Shown here in pieces: positions 11,519-19,196 of a DNA stretch of 64,000 nucleotides. The stretch spans positions 1,297,564 through 1,361,563 of the forward strand of contig NZ_CP061309.1 in assembly GCF_018687955.1 (NCBI RefSeq), written 5' to 3'. Both the position numbers and the translations under genes were made by a program. The stretch is from Polynucleobacter ibericus. GTDB lineage: Bacteria > Pseudomonadota > Gammaproteobacteria > Burkholderiales > Burkholderiaceae. Every line of letters begins with the position of its first letter. Positions within the stretch are counted from its first letter, which is position 1. The notes below the pieces were generated by a model. That model was not told the DNA's origin, did no database searches, and saw only the letters and a list, made by a program, of their open reading frames with translations.

Positions 11519-11532
11519 TTGACTTCGGTCAA
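11519..11532. promoter_or_regulatory. FNR-like palindrome upstream of oxc
   Basis: The sequence TTGAC TTCG GTCAA is a perfect 5+4+5 palindrome, differing from the FNR consensus TTGAT N4 ATCAA only at the inner base of each half. It lies about 150 bases before the oxc ATG and 40 bases after the stop of a Crp/Fnr gene whose recognition helix carries the FNR-type E..SR residues. It is the best candidate operator for that regulator. Confidence 0.6.
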
Positions 11533-11545
11533 TTTCCCTCTAAAT

Positions 11546-11559
11546 CCTGTAATTACAGG
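11546..11559. promoter_or_regulatory. 14-base perfect palindrome beside the FNR-like site
   Basis: CCTGTAATTACAGG reads the same on both strands, with no spacer. Its centre is 27 bases from the centre of the FNR-like palindrome. It lies 12 bases after the regulator gene stop and has no following T-run, so a second operator is possible. It may equally be a weak hairpin or chance. Confidence 0.35.
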
Positions 11560-11571
11560 CATTTTTCCGAC

Positions 11572-12189
11572 CTAGACAAAGAGCTCTTTATGCTTTGTTT
11601 TGAGCCGACTCAAAGTCTCAGGGGAGAGGTTGAGGTAAGCAGCTAGTTCCTTTTTAGGGAGAAGCTCAAATAAGTCCTCGTATTTACGTAAAAAACGCTC
11701 TACTCGGCCTGGAGCATCAAGCATATGCAAGGTAATGGTATGAGCCATGATTTCACTCATGAGGCGCATGACCTCAAACTCAAAGCTCTCCTTGAGGGGC
11801 TTGTGCTGCTCAAGGAATTCCGCCCACTTCTTCATTGGCATCCGAGCCACGCGAGCCTTAGTCACACAGGCAATACTGTAAGGGGCGGCAGTTTTTAAAC
11901 GCCAAGCGGCATAACTAGTTTCAATATCTTTTTCGATGGCAAAACGCAAAATCATCTCTTTTGCATCCGCACTGGAAACAATGCGCTTGAGGATTCCATC
12001 CAGAACGAAATATTGCTCCATCTGGTGATCACCCTGGTGCAACAGGATTTCGGATTTTTTCAGGTCAGCAATCTCTAAATGGCGCTCTAAATCTGCCATT
12101 GCTGCAGGATCTAAGCTTTTTAAGACCGAGTTTTGACTTAACTGCAAACGAATCAGGTTTTTTTCGGGGTGCTTATCTAATGCCGTCAT
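11572..12189 (-). CDS. Crp/Fnr-family transcriptional regulator
   Basis: A 205-residue regulator with an N-terminal cyclic-nucleotide-binding-like fold (ILLHQGDHQMEQYFVLDG at 48-65), a long dimerisation helix and a C-terminal winged HTH (LPKKELAAYLNLSPETLSRL). The recognition helix has E191, S194 and R195, the triad by which FNR reads TTGA half-sites. The cysteine cluster that binds Fe-S in FNR is absent; only C108 is present. The frame is open to a TTG at 12204, but the ATG at 12189 has a GGAG ribosome site. It sits directly upstream of oxc on the same strand and probably controls it; the effector is unknown. Confidence 0.9.
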   Translation of the reverse strand: MTALDKHPEKNLIRLQLSQNSVLKSLDPAAMADLERHLEIADLKKSEILLHQGDHQMEQYFVLDGILKRIVSSADAKEMILRFAIEKDIETSYAAWRLKTAAPYSIACVTKARVARMPMKKWAEFLEQHKPLKESFEFEVMRLMSEIMAHTITLHMLDAPGRVERFLRKYEDLFELLPKKELAAYLNLSPETLSRLKTKHKELFV

Positions 12190-12280
12190 AAATCTTTGCT
12201 CCAAGACTGTCTATTGTAGGCTTTTTTACCCCTTGGAGCCTTGGATTCCTACTTCAAGCAGTCTAGATCCGCTAGAATAA

Positions 12281-12476
12281 CGGGGTCGTGGTGCTTTATT
12301 GCAGTGCAATAAAGTTAAACGGGAAACACAAAACGTGTGCTGCCCCCGCAACGGTAGGTAAATGCGTCTTTATTTGCTTTCAAAGACGTCAGGAATCTGA
12401 CAAAGCCACTGTGCGCGTCAATCGCATGGGAAGGCCAGATTCTGATATTTACTAGCCCGGATACCGGCCAAGACAG
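12281..12476 (+). promoter_or_regulatory. Cobalamin riboswitch
   Basis: The leader contains the B12-box hallmark GCTGCCCCCGCAACGGTA at 12340-12357. It also has AAACGGGAA before it, an AAAGCCACTG segment, ATGGGAAGGC, and the closing AGCCCGGATACCGGCC element. These are the ordered conserved blocks of AdoCbl riboswitches. It precedes a TonB-dependent receptor by about 150 bases, the usual arrangement for vitamin B12 uptake. A TAGAAT at 12273 may be the -10 box. Edges are approximate. Confidence 0.94.
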
Positions 12477-12583
12477 GTGGAATTTTGCGGACGGGGACCT
12501 TCGCGCGCCGATGAATGTGTTTGCCCTATGGTCTGACGCCACATTGACGCCTAAGCTCCTGCACGTGAAATTCTGTTCGACCC

Positions 12584-12603
12584 AGCTAACGGGGAAGTTA
12601 GCT
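12584..12603 (+). promoter_or_regulatory. Leader hairpin between riboswitch and receptor start
   Basis: A perfect 7-base inverted repeat (AGCTAAC, six-base loop, GTTAGCT) ends 26 bases before the ATG. The loop is GGGGAA. With no T-run after it, translational control near the ribosome site is more likely than termination. It could be the expression platform of the riboswitch. Confidence 0.4.
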
Positions 12604-12629
12604 AGGCAATCGATAACAGAAAGTTTTTC

Positions 12630-14762
12630 ATGAAACAGCAGTTGAAGCAGAAAAAAATAGTACTCGCATGCAGCGCACTCATCACACTTAACCTGACCAC
12701 TGCAGTATTTGCACAAACCAACCAATCGACCGTGATTGTGACTGGATCACGCTTTGAGGAAAACCTCAACGAGGTACCAGCAAACATCAAGATCATTACG
12801 CGGGATGAAATTGATAACTCTAGTTCAAATACGATTCCACAAGTGCTTTCTCAAATTGGCGGCCTGCTAATAAGAGGCCTGAATTCGAGCTCTTTAAACT
12901 TAGATGCCTCAGTAGATATGGGAGGCTACGGACCAACCGGCAGTAGTACAACCGTAATTTTGGTTGATGGTATTCGAGTTAACCCCATTGATTCTGGAGG
13001 CGTTGATTGGGCATCTATTCCAATCGATTCGATTGAGCGTATTGAGATCCTCCAAGGTGGGGCGAGCGTTCAGTATGGTAACGGCGCAGTTGGAGGTGTC
13101 ATTAACATCATCACCAATGGCGGTAAAAAAAGTATTAACCAGGCCTCTGCTACCTATGGCACTTGGGGCACCTCAATCAACAATGCCATCTTTAGAAATA
13201 CAGTTGAAAAAACAACTTATCAAGTCAGTGCTAACACGTCGAATACTAATGGCTGGCGACCCAATACAGCAGCGAACGCCTATTCTGTCGACGCAAAGAT
13301 TTCGCAAGATCTTGGTGGAGGCGATCGCGTCTTTATTGATGGGTACTATGGCTACACCAATTCGCAACTAGCTAGTCCTGTGGTGGGATTAGTTGGCTCT
13401 GGCAATCCGCTTTCAGTGCGACCACAAAATGCTGGCAACAATATAACAACCAATAATTCTGGCTTTCGTCAGGGTCTGACTAAGACATTAAGTGAAAGTT
13501 ATGTTGTAGAGGTTGATACCTCATACAACAACAAATCTTCTTTCTTTTACGTACCCCAAGCAGATTATTTTGCCAGCCCTGCCTTTGGCTCCGCTGGAAG
13601 CCCAATGAATAATAATTTACAAGGATGGCAACTCGCCCTATCGCCGCGCCTTAAGGCAAATTTTGGCGTTATCGGTACTTCGATTTTTGGATATGACTTC
13701 TCTAAAGCCAATCAAGCAGGCAGTAACAGCTATACACCTCAATCTCAAGGCATCATTCTCGCGAATCAATACGATGCTGCAAATAACCCCTTTGGAACCT
13801 ATTACAACAATCTGACAAGCGACTCTCAGAGTGCAACTCAAATTAATAATTCGCTCTACATCATTCAAAAAATTCCGCTAACACGCATACTTGAAGCCAG
13901 CGGAGGATTTCGTCGGCAAGTACAACAAGCTTCTACCACTAGCTCTGCAATCACCGCAGCTAATGGAGCGGTTTCCAGCAATCAGCAATATGCTGCTAAT
14001 GCTGGAGATGTGGCTCTGAATGCCAACTACCTTCCCGGACAGCGCATTTATGTGAAGTGGAATCAGTCATTCAGATTCCCCAATATCGATGAATATTGGG
14101 GCCTGCTTTACAACCCGACAACCCAAACGACATCAACTGTATTTAGCGGAATTTTGCAACCTCAAACCACTCAGACTTATGAAGTTGGGGGCAACTGGGA
14201 AGTCCTGAACTCAAAGATTACTTCATCCATTTTTAAATCGATGACGCAAAATGAGATTAGCTACAACCCTTCTACAGGCTATAACTACAACTCTATTTAT
14301 CAAATTAATCGGGGCGGTATATTGTTGGACATTAATTCCAATATTTCTTCCTCATTAAACATTGGCGCTGGAGGAAAGTATCAGAAGTCTTACTACGCCA
14401 ATGGGCCATTTTCCGGAAATGCTATTCCAGTTGTTCCTGACACTCTCCTCAATGCCAGAGCGAATTACTTAATCACCTCCAACTGGACCTTAGGTGGAGT
14501 AGTCAATTACGTAAGTGGCCAACATTACGATACGGGGCCAAGTTACTATAGCGCCACCCCTGTAATGCCTTCTTACGTAATCGGAGATATTTTTACTTCA
14601 TACAAATACCAGGGAGTTGAGGCACGCCTTACAGTCAAAAACGTTGGCAACGCCCAATATGCTACTTATGGCACTGCGCCAAGCAATGTCTCCAGCAGAT
14701 ACTCTTACTACCCCAGTGAGCCGAGGTCGGTTTTTGTAACGTTGAAATACAACTTTAATTAA
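12630..14762 (+). CDS. btuB: TonB-dependent outer-membrane receptor, probable cobalamin receptor
   Basis: A 710-residue outer-membrane receptor. Residues 1-28 form a signal peptide ending AVFA. A TonB-box-like TVIVTGSR follows, then a plug domain with EVPANIKIITRDEI, DGIRVNPID, IERIEILQGGASVQYGNGAVGGVINIIT, and a long beta-barrel ending in a strand with an aromatic near the C-terminus (KYNFN). The cobalamin riboswitch in its leader argues that the ligand is vitamin B12 or another corrinoid; the barrel is poorly conserved, so this rests on context. Energy would come from TonB-ExbBD, not in this window. Confidence 0.9.
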   Translation: MKQQLKQKKIVLACSALITLNLTTAVFAQTNQSTVIVTGSRFEENLNEVPANIKIITRDEIDNSSSNTIPQVLSQIGGLLIRGLNSSSLNLDASVDMGGYGPTGSSTTVILVDGIRVNPIDSGGVDWASIPIDSIERIEILQGGASVQYGNGAVGGVINIITNGGKKSINQASATYGTWGTSINNAIFRNTVEKTTYQVSANTSNTNGWRPNTAANAYSVDAKISQDLGGGDRVFIDGYYGYTNSQLASPVVGLVGSGNPLSVRPQNAGNNITTNNSGFRQGLTKTLSESYVVEVDTSYNNKSSFFYVPQADYFASPAFGSAGSPMNNNLQGWQLALSPRLKANFGVIGTSIFGYDFSKANQAGSNSYTPQSQGIILANQYDAANNPFGTYYNNLTSDSQSATQINNSLYIIQKIPLTRILEASGGFRRQVQQASTTSSAITAANGAVSSNQQYAANAGDVALNANYLPGQRIYVKWNQSFRFPNIDEYWGLLYNPTTQTTSTVFSGILQPQTTQTYEVGGNWEVLNSKITSSIFKSMTQNEISYNPSTGYNYNSIYQINRGGILLDINSNISSSLNIGAGGKYQKSYYANGPFSGNAIPVVPDTLLNARANYLITSNWTLGGVVNYVSGQHYDTGPSYYSATPVMPSYVIGDIFTSYKYQGVEARLTVKNVGNAQYATYGTAPSNVSSRYSYYPSEPRSVFVTLKYNFN

Positions 14763-14786
14763 ACACTCCAAGAGTGGTTTACCTGC

Positions 14787-14821
14787 TTTAGATCCTCAAC
14801 CTCCTCATTGGAGGATCTAAA
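14787..14821 (+). terminator. Hairpin after the receptor gene
   Basis: A perfect 11-base stem (TTTAGATCCTC with GAGGATCTAAA) and 13-base loop, 24 bases after the stop. A smaller imperfect hairpin lies at 14761-14780. Neither has a strong T-run, so termination may need Rho, or the stem may protect the mRNA end. Confidence 0.5.
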
Positions 14822-14866
14822 GTAGCGCCCTCACCCGGAGCCGGGAGCTAAGGCTACAATGACGAT

Positions 14867-15154
14867 ATGAGCGAGCAAAACTCCCCTCCCCAGAGCGTCT
14901 CACCTTCAGACTTAGATGTCTTGTCTGCAGCCATTGAGCGCCTAGCCACAAAAGTTTCCTTAATTCAAGATTCAGTAAAAAATCTTGCGCAAGATCGTGC
15001 GCTACAAGAAACCAAGATTGAAGATGCCCAAAAGCGTATTCAACATATCCTGAGCCGTTTACCAGAGCAAAGCGATGGTCGCCAACTAAACTTACTTGGC
15101 GAAGCTGTTCCACCAAATAATCCAGAGGATGACAATGAGCCAACAACGCATTGA
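14867..15154 (+). CDS. Small coiled-coil protein upstream of zapA (ZapB/TIGR02449-like)
   Basis: A 95-residue protein, MSEQNSPPQSVSPSDLDV, with a predicted coiled coil from about residue 18 to 65 (heptads in LSAAIERLATKVSLIQDSVKNL) and a Pro/Asn/Glu-rich tail. A short coiled-coil gene directly before zapA is common in proteobacteria and is often annotated as ZapB-like or TIGR02449. It overlaps zapA by 20 bases, which suggests coupling and a role in divisome assembly. The exact family is uncertain. Confidence 0.75.
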   Translation: MSEQNSPPQSVSPSDLDVLSAAIERLATKVSLIQDSVKNLAQDRALQETKIEDAQKRIQHILSRLPEQSDGRQLNLLGEAVPPNNPEDDNEPTTH

Positions 15155-15488
15155 AGTAAGTATTGCCGGCCAAAAAATCACCTTAGCAACCAGTGCTGAG
15201 CACGAAGCCTTATTACGGTCAGCATGCGTTTTGGTGGATGAGCAAATCCAACTCGCGATCAACGGCGGTAACCGCAGCATTGAACGTGCCAGCATGATGG
15301 CGGCACTGAAAATTGCTGGCGATTTAATTACCTTACAAAAAAATCAAACGCAACAAAGCACCTCCACCAATGTGAGCCCCGATGAAGTGACTCGTCTTCA
15401 GGGTCAAATTCGAGAGCTTGAAGATCAAGTGGATGCTTTGATGCAAACCCTTTCCCTGCCTGGTTCGCCAAGGCCAATAGTTCCTTGA
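15135..15488 (+). CDS. zapA: Cell division protein ZapA
   Basis: ZapA binds and bundles FtsZ filaments at midcell. The 117-residue protein begins MSQQRIEVSIAGQKITL, the family's N-terminal strand pair that precedes the FtsZ-binding head, and ends in a coiled-coil dimerisation region (VTRLQGQIRELEDQVDAL). The frame is open from 15096, but the ATG at 15135 matches the family start. It overlaps the preceding small coiled-coil gene. The 6S RNA gene follows directly, the arrangement also found in E. coli. Confidence 0.93.
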   Translation: MSQQRIEVSIAGQKITLATSAEHEALLRSACVLVDEQIQLAINGGNRSIERASMMAALKIAGDLITLQKNQTQQSTSTNVSPDEVTRLQGQIRELEDQVDALMQTLSLPGSPRPIVP

Positions 15489-15668
15489 ACCGATGCGCAA
15501 GCATCCGGAACGATCTTTACCTTGTGGGCGTGAGCGTTTCGAAAGTTCACAGTGCCAACTTAGACTTGGTTACTCCCTGAACCTCTTAATGCACCCGAAG
15601 CAGAGTAGCCGTTCCACCTTGAACCTTAGGGTTCAGGATGACGGCCTAGCGGCTAAGGCGGGGAATTC
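15489..15668 (+). ncRNA. ssrS: 6S RNA
   Basis: The non-coding gap after zapA carries the closing-region block ACCTTGAACCTTAGGGTTCA followed by GGATGACGGCCT. It parallels the E. coli 6S RNA segment before its 3' stem, and the position directly after zapA is the conserved one. 6S RNA mimics an open promoter and sequesters sigma-70 RNA polymerase in stationary phase. The ends are approximate; the 5' end may lie a few bases inside zapA. Confidence 0.88.
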
Positions 15669-16487
15669 ATGTTACTGAGTGATATCGCGATGTTGATGCT
15701 GTGCGGCAGCATCTCTGGCTTTTTAGCTGGCCTTCTTGGCATTGGTGGCGGCATGATTCTCGTACCATTCATGATCCTGGTTTTTAATCACCAAGGATTC
15801 AGTCAAGAAGTGATTGTTCACATGGCAATTGCTACCGGCATGGCTACTATTTTATTTACAACTACCTCGGCAATTTGGGCACACCACAAGCATGGTTCGA
15901 TTGATTGGAAGCTGGTTGCCTCTTTAAGTCCCGGCCTAATCATTGGGAGCTTAATCGGTGGCAGCGAAATCTTTGAGGCCTTAAATACCTCCTGGCTCTC
16001 ACTGTTCTTTGCCATCTTTATTGTTTACACATCCATACAGATGCTACTCAATAAAAAGCCAAAACCTGGCAGAGACCTACCCGGGACGGCCGGCCTATTT
16101 TCTTTTGGGGCATTTGCCGGAGCGCTTGCTAGCCTAGTTGGGGCTGGGGGCGCATTTATTACCGTGCCTTTTATGCTTTGGTGCAATGTAAAACCTCACG
16201 TTGCTATGGCTAGCTCGTCTGGCTTGGGCTTTCCGATTGCGGCGGCAGCAACTGTGGGCTATATGTATGGCAGTTGGGGGCACCCCAACCTACCATCGGG
16301 GTCATTAGGCTTTGTTTACTTACCCGCCGTGGTTTGTATCGCAGTAGTTAGTATATTTACAGCACCACTAGGCGCAAAAATGGCACGCAAATTAGACGTT
16401 GCGCAACTGAAGCGTATTTTCGGGGTGATGCTGTTAATGCTTGCAGCCTTCATGTTTAATGAAAGCCGCAAAGCGTTTGGATACTAA
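15669..16487 (+). CDS. TauE/SafE-family membrane permease
   Basis: A 272-residue polytopic inner-membrane protein with about eight hydrophobic segments. The glycine-rich N-terminal motif GFLAGLLGIGGGMILVPF is repeated in the second half as GALASLVGAGGAFITVPF, the internal duplication typical of TauE/SafE (sulfite exporter) proteins. The family moves small organic or sulfur anions such as sulfite, sulfoacetate or taurine breakdown products. It follows 6S RNA and converges on the malonate genes with no gap, so its substrate could be linked to either side or neither. Confidence 0.9.
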   Translation: MLLSDIAMLMLCGSISGFLAGLLGIGGGMILVPFMILVFNHQGFSQEVIVHMAIATGMATILFTTTSAIWAHHKHGSIDWKLVASLSPGLIIGSLIGGSEIFEALNTSWLSLFFAIFIVYTSIQMLLNKKPKPGRDLPGTAGLFSFGAFAGALASLVGAGGAFITVPFMLWCNVKPHVAMASSSGLGFPIAAAATVGYMYGSWGHPNLPSGSLGFVYLPAVVCIAVVSIFTAPLGAKMARKLDVAQLKRIFGVMLLMLAAFMFNESRKAFGY

Positions 16488-18011
16488 CTAGGCAGTGTAC
16501 TGTTGGCGCAAAATATTCTTTTGCACCTTACCCATAGCATTGCGCGGTAAATCAGCAACAATCTCAACACGTTTTGGAATCTTAAAGTTCGCAATTTGCG
16601 TTTTCAATGTAGCAATCATTGCTTCAGCATTTAACTTTGCCCCAGCTTTAGGCACCACTACCGCCATCACTGCCTCACCAAAATCCGGGTGCGGAATACC
16701 AATGACAGCACTCTCATCTACACCAGGCATATCATCGATAAAGCTTTCGATTTCTTTTGGATAGACGTTGTAGCCACCAGAAATAATCAAGTCTTTGCTA
16801 CGACCCACGATGCATAAATATTCTTTCGGAGCTTTGCCACCATTGGCATCACCACCCCAACGACCTACGTCACCCGTCTTAAACCAGCCGTCTTTCGTAA
16901 ACTCTTCAGCCGTCTTCTCAGGCATGCGCCAGTAGCCCTTAAATATATTGGGGCCCTTCACCTGAATGCCGCCGATTTCATCTACTTTGCAAGGCTTATT
17001 GTCTTCGTTCACAACACGCACCTGTACACCCGGCAAAGGCAAGCCAACAGAGCCACCTACCCGCTTACCTTTATATGGGTTTGAGACCAACATTACCGTC
17101 TCGCTCATGCCGTAACGTTCAAGAATCGGTTGACCGATAACTTCCTTGAAACTGTTAAATGTTTCTGTCAGCAGAGGCGCTGATCCAGAAATAAACAAAC
17201 GCATATTACGCGCTACGTTTTTATTAAAGCCCTTGTCAGCCAACAAGCGTACATAGAATGTTGGAACACCCATCATCACAGTTGACTTAGGCATATGCTT
17301 GAGCAACTGCGCCGTATCTAAGCGTGGCAACCAAATCATTTTGCTACCATTGATCAAGGCGCCATGCGCAGCTACAAATAAACCATGCACATGGAAAATC
17401 GGTAAGGCATGCAATAAGACATCGCCCTTCTTCCAACCCCAAAACTTTTGCAATACCTGTGCATTGCTACCCAAGTTTTTATGGGTCAACATGGCACCTT
17501 TACTGCGTCCAGTAGTACCTGATGTATACAGAATGGCTGCCAGGTCATCATCTTTAGCGGGTACAGTCTTGAACTGATCGCTTAAGCCACCTGCACGCTC
17601 TAATAAAGTACCCGTACGGTTCTCGTCTAAGGTAAAGACATGTTTAGTGCCCGCCTTCGCTGCCACCTTAGAAACCCAAGAGAGATTCTTGCTACTGCAA
17701 ACCACGACTGCTGGCTCTGCGTTCTCCAAGAAGTACTGGATCTCTGCAGATTGGTAAGCAGTATTGAGGGGTAAATACACATAGCCCGCGCGAATAGTAG
17801 CCAAATACAGGAAAAGGGCCTCAGGTGATTTCTCAACCTGAACAGCAACCCTCGCCCCCTTTGGTAACTTCAAACTGGCAAGCAAATTTGCCAGCTTGGC
17901 AGTTGCTGCCTCTAGGTCACCCCATGAGTAATAGAGACCATCATGCGTCTCGAGAGCGCATGCTTTTTTATCTTTTGGAAAACCTTTTTCCAATAGTGAA
18001 TATAAATTCAT
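16488..18011 (-). CDS. matB: Malonyl-CoA synthetase
   Basis: Acyl-adenylating ligase that makes malonyl-CoA from malonate, ATP and CoA. The AMP-binding P-loop YTSGTTGRSKG is at residues 162-172. The core LPIFHVHGL, ERYGMSET, WFKTGDVG and the C-terminal GRSKDLIISGGYNVYPKEIE and NAMGK catalytic-lysine motifs follow. Length (507) and the LPIFHVHGLFVA block suit MatB, and a malonyl-CoA decarboxylase gene two genes upstream supports the substrate. It is the last gene of a minus-strand cassette and its stop abuts the convergent permease gene. Confidence 0.9.
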   Translation of the reverse strand: MNLYSLLEKGFPKDKKACALETHDGLYYSWGDLEAATAKLANLLASLKLPKGARVAVQVEKSPEALFLYLATIRAGYVYLPLNTAYQSAEIQYFLENAEPAVVVCSSKNLSWVSKVAAKAGTKHVFTLDENRTGTLLERAGGLSDQFKTVPAKDDDLAAILYTSGTTGRSKGAMLTHKNLGSNAQVLQKFWGWKKGDVLLHALPIFHVHGLFVAAHGALINGSKMIWLPRLDTAQLLKHMPKSTVMMGVPTFYVRLLADKGFNKNVARNMRLFISGSAPLLTETFNSFKEVIGQPILERYGMSETVMLVSNPYKGKRVGGSVGLPLPGVQVRVVNEDNKPCKVDEIGGIQVKGPNIFKGYWRMPEKTAEEFTKDGWFKTGDVGRWGGDANGGKAPKEYLCIVGRSKDLIISGGYNVYPKEIESFIDDMPGVDESAVIGIPHPDFGEAVMAVVVPKAGAKLNAEAMIATLKTQIANFKIPKRVEIVADLPRNAMGKVQKNILRQQYTA

Positions 18012-18050
18012 TCGAACCTCAAACCCCAGGGGTGATATTAATAAAAATTC

Positions 18051-19034
18051 TTAATCCAACTTAGCGCCAGAGGCCTTGGCAACAGCAGCCCAACGCTTAA
18101 TATCGGCACTTACAAACCTGCCAAATGCATCCCCTGTGAGAGTTGGAGTTTCAGAACCGTTGTTTGCCCAAGTGGCCTTGATCTCTGGAGTGGAAAGCGC
18201 CTTTTGAACTTCAGAAATCATCTTATCGACGATAGGCTGTGGAGTGCCCTTAGGGGCAAATAAACCATACCAAGTGGAAACTTCATAACCCACTAAACCT
18301 GCTTCAGCAGCTGTAGGTACATTCGGAAATCCAGGGGCACGCTTCTGTGAAGCAACTGCTAAGGCTACGATAGAGCCATTTTTGATTTGAGGAGCCGAAG
18401 ATCCAAGGCCATCAAATTCAACATCTACTTGACCTGCTATAAGATCTTGCATTGCTGGCCCAGCGCCGCGATAAGGAATGTGAGTAATGAAAGTCTTTGT
18501 CAACATCTTGAAATCTTCAGCAGCTAAATGGTGAGTAGTGCCATTACCAGCGCTAGCGTAATTAAACTTACCTGGGTTTTTCTTCAAGAGTGCAATAAAT
18601 TCCTTCAAGTCTTTTACTTGAACGTTCTTTGGATTTACTACGATCACCTGAGGTGGGCTTGCAATCATCGCAACAGGGACAAAGCTTTTCTCAATGTCGT
18701 AATCTAAATTGGGGTACATGGATGGCGCAATTGCATGATGCGCAGCACCTACAAAAAAGGTGTAGCCATCGGGTGCAGCCTTAGAGGCAATAGAGGCGCC
18801 CAAAGTGCCACCAGCACCACCGCGGTTATCAATAATAAATTGCTTGCCTAATTGCTTAGTTAATTGCGCTGCTAAAGGTCTAGCAAATGCATCCGTTCCT
18901 CCACCGGCTGGAAACGGAACTACGAACGTAACTGGCTTATTTGGCCATTCCTGCGCCATTACTACTAAGGGTGCTGCACAAACTAAAAAAGCGACTCTCT
19001 TGATGATGGCCGCAAGGCTTGCTTGATTAAACAT
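18051..19034 (-). CDS. Bug/TctC-type periplasmic binding protein
   Basis: A solute-binding protein of the Bug family, abundant in Burkholderiales, which captures carboxylates in the periplasm. It has a signal peptide (KRVAFLVCAAPLVVMA), the family start WPNKPVTFVVPFPAGGGTDAFAR, and the central NYASAGNGTTHHLAAE motif. I chose the ATG at 19034 because a strong GGAGGAG ribosome site precedes it. No TctAB membrane subunits are in the window, so it is an orphan receptor that must share a permease encoded elsewhere. The gene lies between matB and the malonyl-CoA decarboxylase gene, so malonate is the probable ligand. Confidence 0.92.
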   Translation of the reverse strand: MFNQASLAAIIKRVAFLVCAAPLVVMAQEWPNKPVTFVVPFPAGGGTDAFARPLAAQLTKQLGKQFIIDNRGGAGGTLGASIASKAAPDGYTFFVGAAHHAIAPSMYPNLDYDIEKSFVPVAMIASPPQVIVVNPKNVQVKDLKEFIALLKKNPGKFNYASAGNGTTHHLAAEDFKMLTKTFITHIPYRGAGPAMQDLIAGQVDVEFDGLGSSAPQIKNGSIVALAVASQKRAPGFPNVPTAAEAGLVGYEVSTWYGLFAPKGTPQPIVDKMISEVQKALSTPEIKATWANNGSETPTLTGDAFGRFVSADIKRWAAVAKASGAKLD

Positions 19035-19196
19035 TGTTATCTCCTCCACCTGCCACTATTTGTGGCTATGTACATTATTAAAACTACCAAATCCGATACC
19101 ATACTACTTTCTGAGTCTTAATGCCCAGTTCGCTCTTTTACTCTAAGGTGAACCTCTTTGGATTCTGCCCCAGAATGCCTCCTCCTGAATTCTTGA

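Noticed and set aside
12315-12725. 136-residue minus-strand frame opposite the riboswitch
   Set aside because: It lies across the cobalamin riboswitch and the signal peptide region of the receptor on the other strand, with no family features.
15493-15678. 61-residue reading frame after zapA
   Set aside because: It covers the 6S RNA gene, whose structure and position explain the conservation; composition is not protein-like.
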